This document shows, piece after piece, positions 38,550-47,999 of a DNA stretch of 64,000 bases. This DNA comes from Synechococcus sp. PCC 7335 (GTDB taxonomy: Bacteria; Cyanobacteriota; Cyanobacteriia; Phormidesmidales; Phormidesmidaceae). The translations under genes and the position numbers were made by a program. How positions within the stretch are numbered: the stretch's first letter is position 1; each line of letters starts with the position of its first letter. The DNA is taken from positions 1,813,175-1,877,174 of the forward strand of contig NZ_DS989904.1 in NCBI RefSeq assembly GCF_000155595.1, read 5' to 3'. Below the pieces are notes generated by a model. The model ran no database searches. It saw nothing but the letters and a program-made list of their open reading frames with translations, and was not told where the DNA came from.

Positions 38550-39561
38550 CTTTAGGGCTCAGCACTTCGAAGTTGACAGCTCTTTTTCAATCTGCTAGTC
38601 CTCGGTAGATTGAGAAAATATCGTTCGGATTATATTCACTGGCTTAGGTGAAACGCGCATCCGGATGAATCGGACGCATATTTAGTCAACTTTCTATCGA
38701 AAAACTTGATGTAGACTCGGTCAGTGATTAGGAACAATGATGACGTCCTTATTTGTAGGATTTTGAAGTTGACATCAAGCATGTTTTTCGTTTAGATGAT
38801 GATAGTTTACTCAGGGTTGAAAGAAATCTAACTCGACCTTTGTCACTAGGAATGCATCTGCTAGCAGAGCGCGTTAGAGAGATTTAAACTAAAGCACTTT
38901 GACTGTAGCCATTAATTATATGCCTTTCAAAATCTTGGTTTGCTTGTAGCAACCCGCGTCACCAGTTACAAAAAACGCTTGTCTTCGTACATCCTGGAAA
39001 TAGAAAAGCCCCCATACTTTGGCTTGCCATTAGAATTACTACACCGCAAATAGCTTGCAAACTATGCATTCAAAGCCTTCCGGCTTCGCTAGCTCAGTTC
39101 CGCACGGAGCTAAGTAGCTCTGTCTATCCAATCTAGCTATTGGACTGACAAGTTTTCAGCAATAGTCTTAGCGCTGTGCTCTTCTGCAATCAGTTTCAAT
39201 ACTGCGCGCCGACGATTAGAGTAATCGTCGATGACTTTTACCAGAGCCTTTTGATTCGGCGCGTTAGTGCTTTTCAATGGCTCTTGAGAAATAACGGCTG
39301 GAGCGACGTAAACTCGTCGCTTGATAACCAATGAACTTCTGTGAGTTTTCAGTGCTCGCAGTGTTTGAGTTCACAAAGTCATCAGAGAGCGTTAGAGATA
39401 AATATTTTTCTCGCTTCTAGCATACTCTCCATGCAACAACTTGTGCATCAACCACCGTTCAGTCTTATCTTCTAGAGCTAACTTTTTTCCTGACAAACCA
39501 TAACGATACTTCGTGCAGGCGTCTTTCTTTAAACTAACTACCCACAGGGATCTCAACCAAA
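38550..39561. other. Gene-poor gap between the two surface proteins
   Basis: The 1 kb holds one small minus-strand frame (39137-39331) and otherwise nothing recognised. A short hairpin AGCTCagttccgcacgGAGCT lies near 39093-39113. Confidence 0.4.
39137..39331 (-). CDS. Small hypothetical protein
   Basis: The 64-residue frame reads MVIKRRVYVAPAVISQ then a predicted helical second half (NQKALVKVIDDYSNRRRAVL). Composition is protein-like and slightly basic, but no family is recognised and no Shine-Dalgarno is obvious. It may be a chance frame. Confidence 0.22.
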   Translation of the reverse strand: MVIKRRVYVAPAVISQEPLKSTNAPNQKALVKVIDDYSNRRRAVLKLIAEEHSAKTIAENLSVQ

Positions 39562-42500
39562 ATGAACACCAGTAACCATGTAATGGAAATGCACAACAAC
39601 TATCAAGGTATGAGTCCAGATGGCAGCGTATCGAATTCCGCAGGGAAAACTGTACTGTGGTCGCAGGCATCTGAATGGTTGGGAAGAACACCTAAGGCTG
39701 GGGAAGATGTTGTTATCCCAAAAGGACTCTCTGTATTTCTTGATGATACTACTCCAGAACTAGGAAATCTAGTTATTCATGGCAACTTAATATTTGGCGA
39801 GACTGATGTCAGACTTACGGCTGACAACATTGTTGTGTTTGGCGAAATGACAGCAGGAAGTGAGACGGCCCCTCACGAACACAAGGCTGAGATTATCTTA
39901 ACTGGTAAGTCGGGAGATGCTGATGTTGTTCTTTCAGAACTAATGGATGGCCATATGGGCCATATGGGAGGAATGCATGCACAGCATATGGACAACCCTA
40001 TCGATAACAAAGTTGTTATTGTAGCGCCTGGTGGCAAGCTGTCGCTGCATGGTGCTAAGGTCGATAGCTGGATGCAGCTAAACTCGACAGCAAATGCGGG
40101 TGATAGGTCCATCAAACTCAACGGATCACCTAAAGGATGGGGGGTCGGTGACACAATTGCGATCGCCCCTACTGACTTCGATGTGTTTGAGGTAGAAGAG
40201 CGAGTCATTAGCCGTATCGAAGGCTCAACTGTATTCTTTGATCGCCCTTTGGAGAACAAGCATTACGGTCAGCAGCAGGCATTGGGTAACGGTAAGGTGC
40301 TCGATATGCGCGGTGAGGTGACTAATTTGTCACGCAACATTAGTATCACCGGGTCGGATGAGGGAGAAACTAGAATTGATAACAGTCGTGAGAACCCTAA
40401 CTATTACACTCGAACTGGCTACGGTGGACACACCATATATATGGCTGGTTCTGATATCAAAATTGACGGCGTAGAATTTGCTGGATTAGGTCTTTCTGGA
40501 GAGCTAGGTGGCTATCCTGTTCATTTCCACCACACAGGTGATGCAGAAGGCTCATATTTGAAGAATTCCTCTGTTCATAACACCTTTCAGCGAGGTGTTG
40601 TTGTTCATAGAACAGATAACTTGTTAGTCGAAGGCAATGTAGCTTACGAGACAATGAGCCATAGCTTCTACATTGAAGATGGCGTAGAAACTGGCAATCA
40701 GTTCATCAACAATCTAGCTATGCTGCCTCGTTCTACTCAGCAAGAGTTTCGAGTAGATAATCCACGGTTTGGCCGCAAAGAGCGAGCTTCTGCTTTTTGG
40801 ATCACTAACCCTGACAATGCTTTTGTCGGTAACCATGCTGCTGGTGTTGTTAGCGGTCAAGGATTTTGGTTTGTTGAACCAGACAACGGTTCTGGTACCG
40901 CAGACAAAAAGGGAAAGGCGCTAAAGCAGGCCCCAATCCGTCAGTTTGAGGACAATACGGCTCATACAATCATGTTTGATCCCTATGCTTCCGATAACTT
41001 GGGCTATCGATTCAATTGGACTGGCAATGGACTGGAATTAGGAGAAAGCTTTACTACCCGTTCGGATAATGCCGCTATCAAGGACTTTACCGCCTGGAAA
41101 ATTGGTAACATGGCTGTCCAAGTAGGTCCGACGAGAAATGTCAAAATCGAAGATGCTATTCTTGCTGAAGCCAGAGTGATGGTGCAGTCAAAGAGTCGCA
41201 GTCGGCGTCCTAGCGATGATCCGCTACAGTTCATTCGGCCTACGCTAGTAGCTGAGACTAACAACAAAGTGGCAGGTCGTGATCTTCAAAGTCTCTTACC
41301 TAAGAACTTTCCAGGTCCTTTTCTCCACGAGTCTGCCCGGCCGCTCGAGTTTGTTGAAGCTACAATCATTGGTCAAGACGAGCTAGAGTACCCCAAACGC
41401 AAAGAATTTCAAAATCAGCTGACATTCTTGCAAGGAGTCAACAACCTTGAACCTGAGCCAGTCGTTGAACCTGAGCCAGTCGTTGAACCTGACCCAGTTG
41501 TTGAGCCTGAGCCAGTCGTCGAACCTGACCCAGTTGTTGAGCCTGAGCCAGTCGTCGAACCTGACCCAGTTGTTGAGCCTGAGCCAGTCGTCGAGCCTGA
41601 CCCAGTTGTTGAGCCTGAGCCAGTCGTCGAGCCTGACCCAGTTGTTGAGCCTGAGCCAGTCGTCGAGCCTGACCCAGTCGTTGAACCTAAGCCAGTCATA
41701 CCATCTGACAGTATGGATTTACTGACGCTGTCTCTGATTGATGTGGCAACTGGCAAGCCAATAGAAGGCTTTGAGGATTTGGGCGCGCTTACAGAAATTA
41801 ATCGAAACGCACTTAACTTTCGAGAGTATAATTTGGTCGCTCGAATCAACAGGTTCAACCCGTCTGCCAAGGCGGTTGAAAGCGTGAAGTTTGAGTCTAA
41901 TCTGGGCGATCGCATTGAGGACGTTGCACCTTATGCAATCTTCGGAGATAGGAATGGTAACTTCAAAGGAAAGACGTTTCGTAATGGTAGCTACACTATA
42001 GAAGCGACTGCCTACTCAGAGAACAATGGAAAAGGAAAAGTGCTGTCTACCGTATCTGCTAGCTACACAGTCGTTCAGGAACCGGTTTCAAGTGAAGTAG
42101 AAGCGCAAACAGTATCTATCAATGATATTGCTAACTCAACTTCCAACGTAAGCGATTCGGGCAAGGCCACATTAGATAACAGTGTCATCACAGGAACTAG
42201 TCGTGCCGACAAACTTTACGGTGGGGTGGGGAATCAAAAGATATCCGGCCGCGGTGGTGCAGATCAGCTAACTGCAGTGGATACGAATAGCGACATGCCT
42301 GGAATAGGCGAGAGAGACGTTCTACTCGGTGGTAAAGGGGCAGACCTGTACGTCCTAGGAAATGCTGATACGGCCTTCTACGACGATGGAGATAGCAACA
42401 GTATGGGCCTGTCAGACTATGCGCTCATTCGCGGACTGACGCAAGAAGATACCATTCAGCTACACGGAAAGAAGAGTGATTATCAATTGGGTGCATCGCC

Positions 42501-42627
42501 TTTAGACAACAAGCAACATTTAGGTATCTTCCTGAAGTCATCGGGTCAAGAGGAGCTAGTAGGTATCGTAGGATCGGGGCAAGGCAAATCGCTCACCCTT
42601 GATAGTCCTATCTTCAGCTTCGTATAG
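39562..42627 (+). CDS. G8-domain, beta-helix protein with Pro-rich repeats and RTX-like C-terminus
   Basis: The 1021-residue protein starts with a G8 domain (about 30-130: [28 protein letters not shown]). A His/Met-rich strip [10 protein letters not shown] (about 133-143) follows, then a right-handed beta-helix (about 250-600) with [18 protein letters not shown] and [19 protein letters not shown]. The arrangement recalls the CEMIP/TMEM2 glycosaminoglycan-degrading group. A repeat strip of E-P-(E/D)-P-V-V (629-713) leads to an Ig-like module (about 717-840) and an RTX-like end (about 875-1021), both shared with the 36828 gene. Type I secretion is likely; a polysaccharide substrate is inferred, not shown. 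Confidence 0.75.
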   Translation: MNTSNHVMEMHNNYQGMSPDGSVSNSAGKTVLWSQASEWLGRTPKAGEDVVIPKGLSVFLDDTTPELGNLVIHGNLIFGETDVRLTADNIVVFGEMTAGSETAPHEHKAEIILTGKSGDADVVLSELMDGHMGHMGGMHAQHMDNPIDNKVVIVAPGGKLSLHGAKVDSWMQLNSTANAGDRSIKLNGSPKGWGVGDTIAIAPTDFDVFEVEERVISRIEGSTVFFDRPLENKHYGQQQALGNGKVLDMRGEVTNLSRNISITGSDEGETRIDNSRENPNYYTRTGYGGHTIYMAGSDIKIDGVEFAGLGLSGELGGYPVHFHHTGDAEGSYLKNSSVHNTFQRGVVVHRTDNLLVEGNVAYETMSHSFYIEDGVETGNQFINNLAMLPRSTQQEFRVDNPRFGRKERASAFWITNPDNAFVGNHAAGVVSGQGFWFVEPDNGSGTADKKGKALKQAPIRQFEDNTAHTIMFDPYASDNLGYRFNWTGNGLELGESFTTRSDNAAIKDFTAWKIGNMAVQVGPTRNVKIEDAILAEARVMVQSKSRSRRPSDDPLQFIRPTLVAETNNKVAGRDLQSLLPKNFPGPFLHESARPLEFVEATIIGQDELEYPKRKEFQNQLTFLQGVNNLEPEPVVEPEPVVEPDPVVEPEPVVEPDPVVEPEPVVEPDPVVEPEPVVEPDPVVEPEPVVEPDPVVEPEPVVEPDPVVEPKPVIPSDSMDLLTLSLIDVATGKPIEGFEDLGALTEINRNALNFREYNLVARINRFNPSAKAVESVKFESNLGDRIEDVAPYAIFGDRNGNFKGKTFRNGSYTIEATAYSENNGKGKVLSTVSASYTVVQEPVSSEVEAQTVSINDIANSTSNVSDSGKATLDNSVITGTSRADKLYGGVGNQKISGRGGADQLTAVDTNSDMPGIGERDVLLGGKGADLYVLGNADTAFYDDGDSNSMGLSDYALIRGLTQEDTIQLHGKKSDYQLGASPLDNKQHLGIFLKSSGQEELVGIVGSGQGKSLTLDSPIFSFV
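41447..41697 (+). repeat. 18-bp tandem repeats encoding E-P-(E/D)-P-V-V
   Basis: About 14 hexapeptide units in a row, alternating EPEPVV and EPDPVV, encode a stiff Pro-rich linker between the beta-helix and the Ig-like module. The near-identical 36-bp double unit suggests recent expansion by slippage. The antisense strand is open here too (Thr-Gly-Ser repeats), which is a by-product of the repeat. Confidence 0.9.
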
Positions 42628-42654
42628 AGCCTGTTCAAGATCTTAGAAAGCGAC

Positions 42655-42855
42655 TGCAACGGAACTTGTGGAAGTACCGCTATCGCACTTGGCACTCAGC
42701 GGACCTTGGGTATCATATTCAGTGCCAGACACAATAACAAAGTTGCTAAACGCTTTCTAAGTCCTTCTACGTAAAGTCCTTAACGTATCCTATCCCATTG
42801 GACCGGGCTCCATTATTGTCGATATGAATGTAGCCTATCCACCGCTATCGTTGAA
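42655..42855 (+). mobile_element. IS6-family transposase fragment
   Basis: The stretch matches the middle of the 35365-36055 relic at DNA level: GAAGTACCGCTATC, then CTAAACGCTTTCTAAGTCCTT, then GTCGATATGAATG followed by CTATCC. It covers the part between the D-E-T-Y-like region and the D-M-N-x-x-Y-P motif. Both relics read on the plus strand and flank the two surface-protein genes. The remainder up to 42964 shows nothing else. Confidence 0.75.
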
Positions 42856-42964
42856 TCGAAAGTTGGCACGAGCCCGAAATCATGTGAATACGTACTATGA
42901 CGGTACTGTGTAACTATGAGGCTCTAACCCCCTAATTCTGTCCGGAGTACTGCTCAGGGTAGAT

Positions 42965-43951
42965 CTACCCTAGATTCTTAAAAGTATTGACAGCACGCCT
43001 TTTATATCTCCAATTGTTAAACTGTCTAGCTAAGGTATAAGCACTTTGTCTAAACGAGTCCAAAACCAAATTCGATAAAAAAGGAAACTCAATGGAATAT
43101 CGATATTTTATGAGATAGGGCATTGCCAGTAGCTCAAACACGAACCGATCTATCTTTGGCATCTGTGTCAAGAACTTTCCCTGATTGCTAGCATCAATGC
43201 CACCTTTCACCTTTCCGTGAATCGTATTTTCGTGCTGAGATAACAGTAAGTTTCTGTTAAGGGCTGAAGTAGAATATCTCTCACACAGATCTTCCGTAAA
43301 TTCGATGTCTAAAAACTCACAGAGCCCTCTCAATTCATGTTTAGACTGAGCCAGTACGTCCTCGTAACGAAGCTCGTATAGCTGCTCACAATCATTTTCT
43401 TCTATCCGCTTGAGACCATCAATCCAATAAAGTGCAGAGGTTATCGGACTTTTTGGCCCAAACTTATTTAGGCTCCCCTTGTGAACTTTTTGGTACGAAA
43501 GACATACATCTCGGCCATCCCTAACGATGTGTACTATCTTACATTTCGGAAAAACTTCAAATATCTTATCCACGCTGGCAATCAATACGGGGTGCTTGAT
43601 TCCCCACTGCAGATTAGGAAGATCTTTTATCTTCATATAGGCATCATAGATAGCTCTATTGACTTCGGAGAAGCTTGAGGGGGATGCGTTTTGTAAGTAG
43701 TTCAGCAGATAGTCTTTATCCATACCCCAGCCATTCTCTTGAGAAGCTTTCATAAATAGCTTCACAATTTGGTTATAGTCTTCATCAGAGAACTTTTCTT
43801 GATCTTTATAGAAAGGATAGGCCCTAGCGAAGAAGTCACTTTCGTGAGGAATATATATCTGTTCACTCGCGTTCAGTATAGCCCTCAGGAGCGTAGTGCC
43901 TGATCGACCAGAACTTACGATAAATACAGGGGACAAGTTTGTATTATTCAT
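42965..43951 (-). CDS. Sulfotransferase family protein
   Basis: The 328-residue enzyme transfers sulfate from PAPS to a sugar hydroxyl. The 5'-phosphosulfate loop is S-S-G-R-S-G-T-T-L-L-R at 13-23, and the 3'-phosphate motif is I-V-H-I-V-R-D-G-R-D-V-C-L-S-Y (about 138-152). A conserved K-H-P follows W-G-I near 118. The C-terminal R-x-x-x-G-x-W-like part is weak. Upstream lies an IS1 transposase tail, and the gene's own 5' end is duplicated at 45041-45300. Cytoplasmic; likely acts on a polysaccharide repeat unit of this locus. Confidence 0.82.
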   Translation of the reverse strand: MNNTNLSPVFIVSSGRSGTTLLRAILNASEQIYIPHESDFFARAYPFYKDQEKFSDEDYNQIVKLFMKASQENGWGMDKDYLLNYLQNASPSSFSEVNRAIYDAYMKIKDLPNLQWGIKHPVLIASVDKIFEVFPKCKIVHIVRDGRDVCLSYQKVHKGSLNKFGPKSPITSALYWIDGLKRIEENDCEQLYELRYEDVLAQSKHELRGLCEFLDIEFTEDLCERYSTSALNRNLLLSQHENTIHGKVKGGIDASNQGKFLTQMPKIDRFVFELLAMPYLIKYRYSIEFPFLSNLVLDSFRQSAYTLARQFNNWRYKRRAVNTFKNLG

Positions 43952-44019
43952 GCTATCAACGATTTGGTAGTGCGATTCAGTAAAGGGTGGAGAAAGTATC
44001 AGGAGTCAGAACTATCCAC

Positions 44020-44230
44020 TCTCTTTCTTCTGACCAAGCGGTTATACCCATGAATGAAGTTCTATATCGCTCGATAGGGTTGCCCAACCTCTTTGAGAAT
44101 GACAGCGCCTTCCTCATAAACCGCCCAACTTTTTGACGTAGGGCATTACCATTCTTATGTTGACTTGCTCTGTGTAGCTAGTTGGGACACTGTCTTTCTC
44201 TACCCACCGAAAATGTCGCATGCTCGAAAT
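44020..44230 (-). mobile_element. IS1-family transposase, C-terminal relic (copy 1)
   Basis: The minus strand reads ALRQKVGRFMRKALSFSKRL then N-P-I-E-R-Y, matching the C-terminus of IS1 transposases (N-T-L-R-Q-R-V-x-R-L-V-R-K-T-L-S-F-S-K). It lies directly upstream of the sulfotransferase and is the same piece that precedes the duplicated sulfotransferase fragment at 45300-45570. Confidence 0.75.
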
Positions 44231-44267
44231 CATCGTCTCATATCAATCCGATGAACCATCACTCTAG

Positions 44268-45014
44268 CTACTCAAAATCGTATCCAAATAATGCAATATC
44301 TCTTTCATATCGGGTAGCAACTACTTCTTTTAGATCTTCAGAATAGTACTTTCGGTAGTCCCTTCTAAATGACCTTTGTAAATGAGGAAGTTCCATAGGT
44401 TCGACGTTGAGGTGATCACAGATCCGCGCCAAATCCTCACTCAAGCTCTCAAACTTGCCGACAAAGTTGGGCAGCAGTTTACCGTCTACGCCCACAATAA
44501 AAGTGTGTTGTGACCTAAAGTGCTTTTCTGCTAAGGTCTCAGGGATATCAATTACGCTATTCACAAACGCCCCGAAGGACATACCGGCTTCAAAAGTGTC
44601 ATAGTGTGCCAAACCTACACTCACGCCGTTTTGAAACCAGCGATTGTTAATATGCGCATCCGACTTAATCTTATTGCAATAGCAAGACACTAGCCGGTCC
44701 CATGGGTTGCGTACAAAAGCAAATTTGAAGTAGTCTTCATACCCCTGCAATGCATCAAGATCTTGGATGCCAGGGAAGTACGTATCATGTACAGAAATGT
44801 CTGAATCAGAAGACATCTCTATCAAGTCAGCGCAAGCTTTCTTAAGACTGGTACAAGCTACCTTTGGGATAGGGAAATAAATCACTTTATGCTTCTTAAT
44901 CAAGATTGCTTTGCTCATTAAGTACCTACCTCGGAGGCGATTGTAAAAATCGTTCCAATTTCTAGTGACCTTTTCCAGAGCAGACGTAGACTGAGTGGAT
45001 TGGACAGTCATCAC
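44268..45014 (-). CDS. Sulfotransferase, family 2 type
   Basis: The 248-residue protein has the carbohydrate sulfotransferase 2 signature: I-Y-F-P-I-P-K-V-A-C-T-S-L-K-K at about 44-58 (5'-phosphosulfate loop) and F-A-F-V-R-N-P-W-D-R-L-V-S-C-Y at about 98-112 (3'-phosphate site). The end F-V-G-K-F-E-S-L-S-E-D and R-S-F-R-R-D-Y-R-K-Y-Y is also typical of this group. It is sandwiched between two copies of an IS1-tail plus sulfotransferase-5'-end segment. Probable substrate: a sugar of the cluster's exopolysaccharide. Confidence 0.82.
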   Translation of the reverse strand: MMTVQSTQSTSALEKVTRNWNDFYNRLRGRYLMSKAILIKKHKVIYFPIPKVACTSLKKACADLIEMSSDSDISVHDTYFPGIQDLDALQGYEDYFKFAFVRNPWDRLVSCYCNKIKSDAHINNRWFQNGVSVGLAHYDTFEAGMSFGAFVNSVIDIPETLAEKHFRSQHTFIVGVDGKLLPNFVGKFESLSEDLARICDHLNVEPMELPHLQRSFRRDYRKYYSEDLKEVVATRYERDIALFGYDFE

Positions 45015-45040
45015 ATATCCTCATAACAGTACTTAATTCA

Positions 45041-45300
45041 TATTCCAGTCGTTATCCCAAGAGGCCTTCACAAATAATTTTATACCTGGCTATAGTCCTT
45101 GTTGGAGAACTCCTTTTGATTCCTATAAACTCGCTCCCTATATATTAAGGAGAAGCTCTAGCAAAGAAAGCATTTTTGTAAAGAATATATGAAGGAATAT
45201 ATATCTGTTCACTCGCGTTCAGTATATCCCTTAGGAGCGTAGTGCCTAATCGACTAGAACTTACGATAAATACAGGGGACAAGTTTGTATTATTCATGCT
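45041..45300 (-). pseudogene. Truncated duplicate of the 42965-43951 sulfotransferase 5' end
   Basis: The sequence MNNTNLSPVFIVSS(S/G)R(L/S)GTTLLR and following codons repeat the first part of the 42965 gene, with DNA similarity continuing to about 45041. The P-loop is altered (S-S-R-L-G-T-T instead of S-G-R-S-G-T-T) and small indels break the frame, so it is dead. The copy ends just before the start of the 44268 gene. Confidence 0.85.
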
Positions 45301-45379
45301 ATCAATGACCTGGTAGTGCGATCTAGTAGAGAGCAGAGAAAACATTAGGATCCAGACAATCCACCTTTTTTCTGACTGA

Positions 45380-45917
45380 GCGGTTGCACTTATGAATGAA
45401 GTTCCATATCGCACCAGTATGCTTGCCCAACTTCTTTGAGTAATAAGGGCTTCTTCCTCACGAGTCGCCCTCTTTAAGACAAGGTATTATCACTCCATGT
45501 TGACCGCTCAATGTAGCTAGCCAAGCCACTATCTTTAATTTACCGAAAGTCGCTTGCTCAGAATCACCGTGGCCTACGACTTCACAGTATTCTGTGTACA
45601 CTTTGGCACATTGTCTGTACATAGGAGGTAGTGATTGATACAACTGTTGTGCAGAAACTTGTGGACGGTGGCCGATAGCTCACTTAATAATTTCTCTCGT
45701 ATCCGCATCCATCGCTAGCAAACCCTACCGCTTATTGCCGTTATTAGGACCTTGCATCGTCTTATGCCCTAGGGAATGCCTACCAAACGACGGCCGCCGT
45801 CTCTGCAATTGTAGTTCTGCTTCCCACGGTGTGTCCTACTATTCTTTGATATGTCGTGATAGCCGCAAATGGGATAGGTCATTCATGACTTTATGGTCAT
45901 GGCACTTTTGCCGGACA
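45380..45917 (-). mobile_element. IS1-family transposase, near full-length relic (copy 2)
   Basis: Reading on the minus strand: a zinc-ribbon start (M-T-Y-P-I-C-G-Y-H-D-I-S-K-N, then THRGKQNYNCRDGG), a gap with stops, then QQLYQSLPPMYRQCAKVYTEY, then a decayed C-terminus equal to the piece at 44020-44230. The zinc-ribbon's second Cys pair is C...G instead of C-x-x-C. The 5' flank 45886-45917 (ATGACCATAAAGTCA plus CGGCAAAAGTGCC) recurs at 59860-59887 and is probably the element's left end. Confidence 0.78.
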
Positions 45918-45970
45918 GCAGTAATGTCCCAACCTTCCCTCTAGCTTTTACACTAATTCTCTAGCTTTTA

Positions 45971-45999
45971 GACATATGTACTACCCACATGCATATGTC
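45971..45999. promoter_or_regulatory. Inverted repeat upstream of the ABC transporter operon
   Basis: GACATATG (45971-45978) and CATATGTC (45992-45999) are perfect 8-bp arms 13 bases apart. A TATAAA box follows at 46009-46014. It lies about 200 bases before the ABC transporter ATG, so it may be an operator for the plus-strand sulfotransferase/glycosyltransferase operon. No family assigned. Confidence 0.4.
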
Positions 46000-46195
46000 A
46001 ACTTTCTGTATAAAAAGCGTTCACATATGAAGAGACCACATAGAAAGAAAATAACTAGCCGATTAAGAAGTAATAATATAGAGCAGTCCAGTACTGATAA
46101 GCTGACAAAAGTTACTGCGCTTTAGTCAGTTAACTAGGGAAAAATTGGTCGTGGACCGACATCTCATGAACTGGTTTTGAGGAGAGCTTACTTCT

Positions 46196-47974
46196 ATGTG
46201 GTATTTTCTAAACGCGATCTCGAATATACTTTCAATTGGTAAAATAAAGTTTCTCCTAATTGCTCTTGGCTTCATTTTTGTTTCTGTACTAGAAGCTTTT
46301 GGCATTGGCCTAATTGGCCCATTCATTTACTTTGTTAGTGATCCTAGTGCTATTCAAAGACAGCCCTATCTCAATCGAATATATCAGCAACTAAATCTAT
46401 CTAGCCCAAACGATTTTTTGCTTTGGCTTGGAATTGGAATTATTGTATTCTTTGCATTCAAGTCAATGATGAACTGGCGAGTACAATCATTTATCTATAA
46501 ATTTAGCTTCACCCAAGAGGCCAAGCTCGCGAAGAAGTTGATGCGTTTATATCTAAAAGCACCCTACACCTATCATCTATCTAAAGACAGCTCATATATT
46601 ATAAATACTATTTTAAGTGATGTTAAAGCGCTTTCTTTAGGGGTCTTCGTTCCTAGCTTAACTATTCTCGCCAATATATCTGTTATCACCTCTCTGTCTC
46701 TTCTTCTGCTGATTTCAGATCCCTTGGTAACAGCGGTTGCTATATTATTCATTCTGCCTATATTCCTTGTACTCAATACCTTTCGAAGCAGAATTAGAAG
46801 CTGGGGTTCAGAAATTTCAAACTCTAATCGCAATAGTGCGAAGATAATCTATGAGTCGCTAGGTGGTATCAAAGAGGTTAAAGCAATAGGCTGCGAGCAA
46901 TACTTCAATGATCAGCTGAGTGCTCAGTGTAACCGTTATGTGAAAGCGTCTTCTGACAATTTCTCCTTCAAGATCTTACCTAGGATGGTACTAGAGGCGG
47001 CTTTTGTTGCTCTGCTGGTAGGAATTACCCTCTTGGTACTATTTGTTAGAGGAGATGCTTCCTCAATGATTGCGACTTTAGGAACCTTCGCTCTAGTTGC
47101 TGTTAGGCTGATCCCAGCCTCTAGCAATCTAGCAAGCTCTCTTATTAATGTGCGGAGTAAGGGATATGTTGTCGACAAGCTTTACGCCGATCTACAAGAG
47201 CTTGAAAGGGCCGCTCATAGCAATAGAGAAACAACTACCGAAAAAGACCCAAGAACATTTGGCTTAAGTTTCACAGAAAGCATTCAACTCAGTCATATCT
47301 CTTATTCCTACCCAGGAAGCTATCAAGAAGCGCTTTCAGACATTAGTATTCAAATAAAAAAAGGTCAGTCAGTCGCATTTATAGGTAAATCTGGTGCAGG
47401 GAAAACGACACTAGTAGATGTATTGTTAGGCATCTTGACTCCTAGCAGCGGGGACATTCTGATAGACGGCGTTTCTATCTATAACAATCTGGCAGACTGG
47501 CGACAACTCATCGGCTACATGCCACAGTCTGTCCATCTGATTGATGATTCTCTAGTTAAGAATATAGCGCTTGGAGTCTCAGATAAGGCGATTGACTACG
47601 AGAAGATACACCATTGTATTCGATCGGCCCAGCTCGAAGATGTAGTCAAGAACCTTCCAGAGGGTATATATGCTGAGCTAGGAGAACGGGGTGTAAGGCT
47701 CTCTGGTGGACAGCGGCAAAGGGTAGGTATTGCTAGAGCGCTCTATCACGGCAGCGATATCTTGATTATGGACGAAGCTACCTCTGCACTAGATAGTGAA
47801 ACGGAAGCCCTTATCACAGAGTCAATAAAATCACTGAGCCGTGAGAGAACTGTCATTGTGATCGCCCACCGGATGTCCACAATTCAGCACTGCGACCAGG
47901 TTTTCCTCTTAAACAACGGACAGCTCACTCAAACAGGAAGTTATGAGGAGGTCGTTGCTAGCAGAGGTCTATAA
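46196..47974 (+). CDS. ABC exporter of the PglK/MsbA type (probable lipid-linked oligosaccharide flippase)
   Basis: The 592-residue half transporter has six membrane helices (about 15-310) and a nucleotide-binding domain. The N-terminal segment E-A-F-G-I-G-L-I-G-P-F-I resembles PglK of Campylobacter, which flips undecaprenyl-linked oligosaccharides. Walker A is G-K-S-G-A-G-K-T with K403; the signature L-S-G-G-Q begins at 502; Walker B is I-L-I-M-D-E-A near 525; H-R-M near 560. It opens the plus-strand operon, so it may replace a Wzx flippase there. Confidence 0.88.
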   Translation: MWYFLNAISNILSIGKIKFLLIALGFIFVSVLEAFGIGLIGPFIYFVSDPSAIQRQPYLNRIYQQLNLSSPNDFLLWLGIGIIVFFAFKSMMNWRVQSFIYKFSFTQEAKLAKKLMRLYLKAPYTYHLSKDSSYIINTILSDVKALSLGVFVPSLTILANISVITSLSLLLLISDPLVTAVAILFILPIFLVLNTFRSRIRSWGSEISNSNRNSAKIIYESLGGIKEVKAIGCEQYFNDQLSAQCNRYVKASSDNFSFKILPRMVLEAAFVALLVGITLLVLFVRGDASSMIATLGTFALVAVRLIPASSNLASSLINVRSKGYVVDKLYADLQELERAAHSNRETTTEKDPRTFGLSFTESIQLSHISYSYPGSYQEALSDISIQIKKGQSVAFIGKSGAGKTTLVDVLLGILTPSSGDILIDGVSIYNNLADWRQLIGYMPQSVHLIDDSLVKNIALGVSDKAIDYEKIHHCIRSAQLEDVVKNLPEGIYAELGERGVRLSGGQRQRVGIARALYHGSDILIMDEATSALDSETEALITESIKSLSRERTVIVIAHRMSTIQHCDQVFLLNNGQLTQTGSYEEVVASRGL

Positions 47975-47999
47975 TTGCGGTTCCCATCCATATCAAAAT

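Noticed and set aside
41447-41697. CRISPR-like repeat array
   Set aside because: The 18-bp units are contiguous without spacers and encode a peptide repeat in frame. No CRISPR array or cas gene is seen in the window.
41415-41915. Minus-strand frame with Thr-Gly-Ser repeats opposite the Pro-rich linker
   Set aside because: It is the antisense of the EPVV repeat; the repeat keeps all frames open. The sense gene has recognised domains on both sides.
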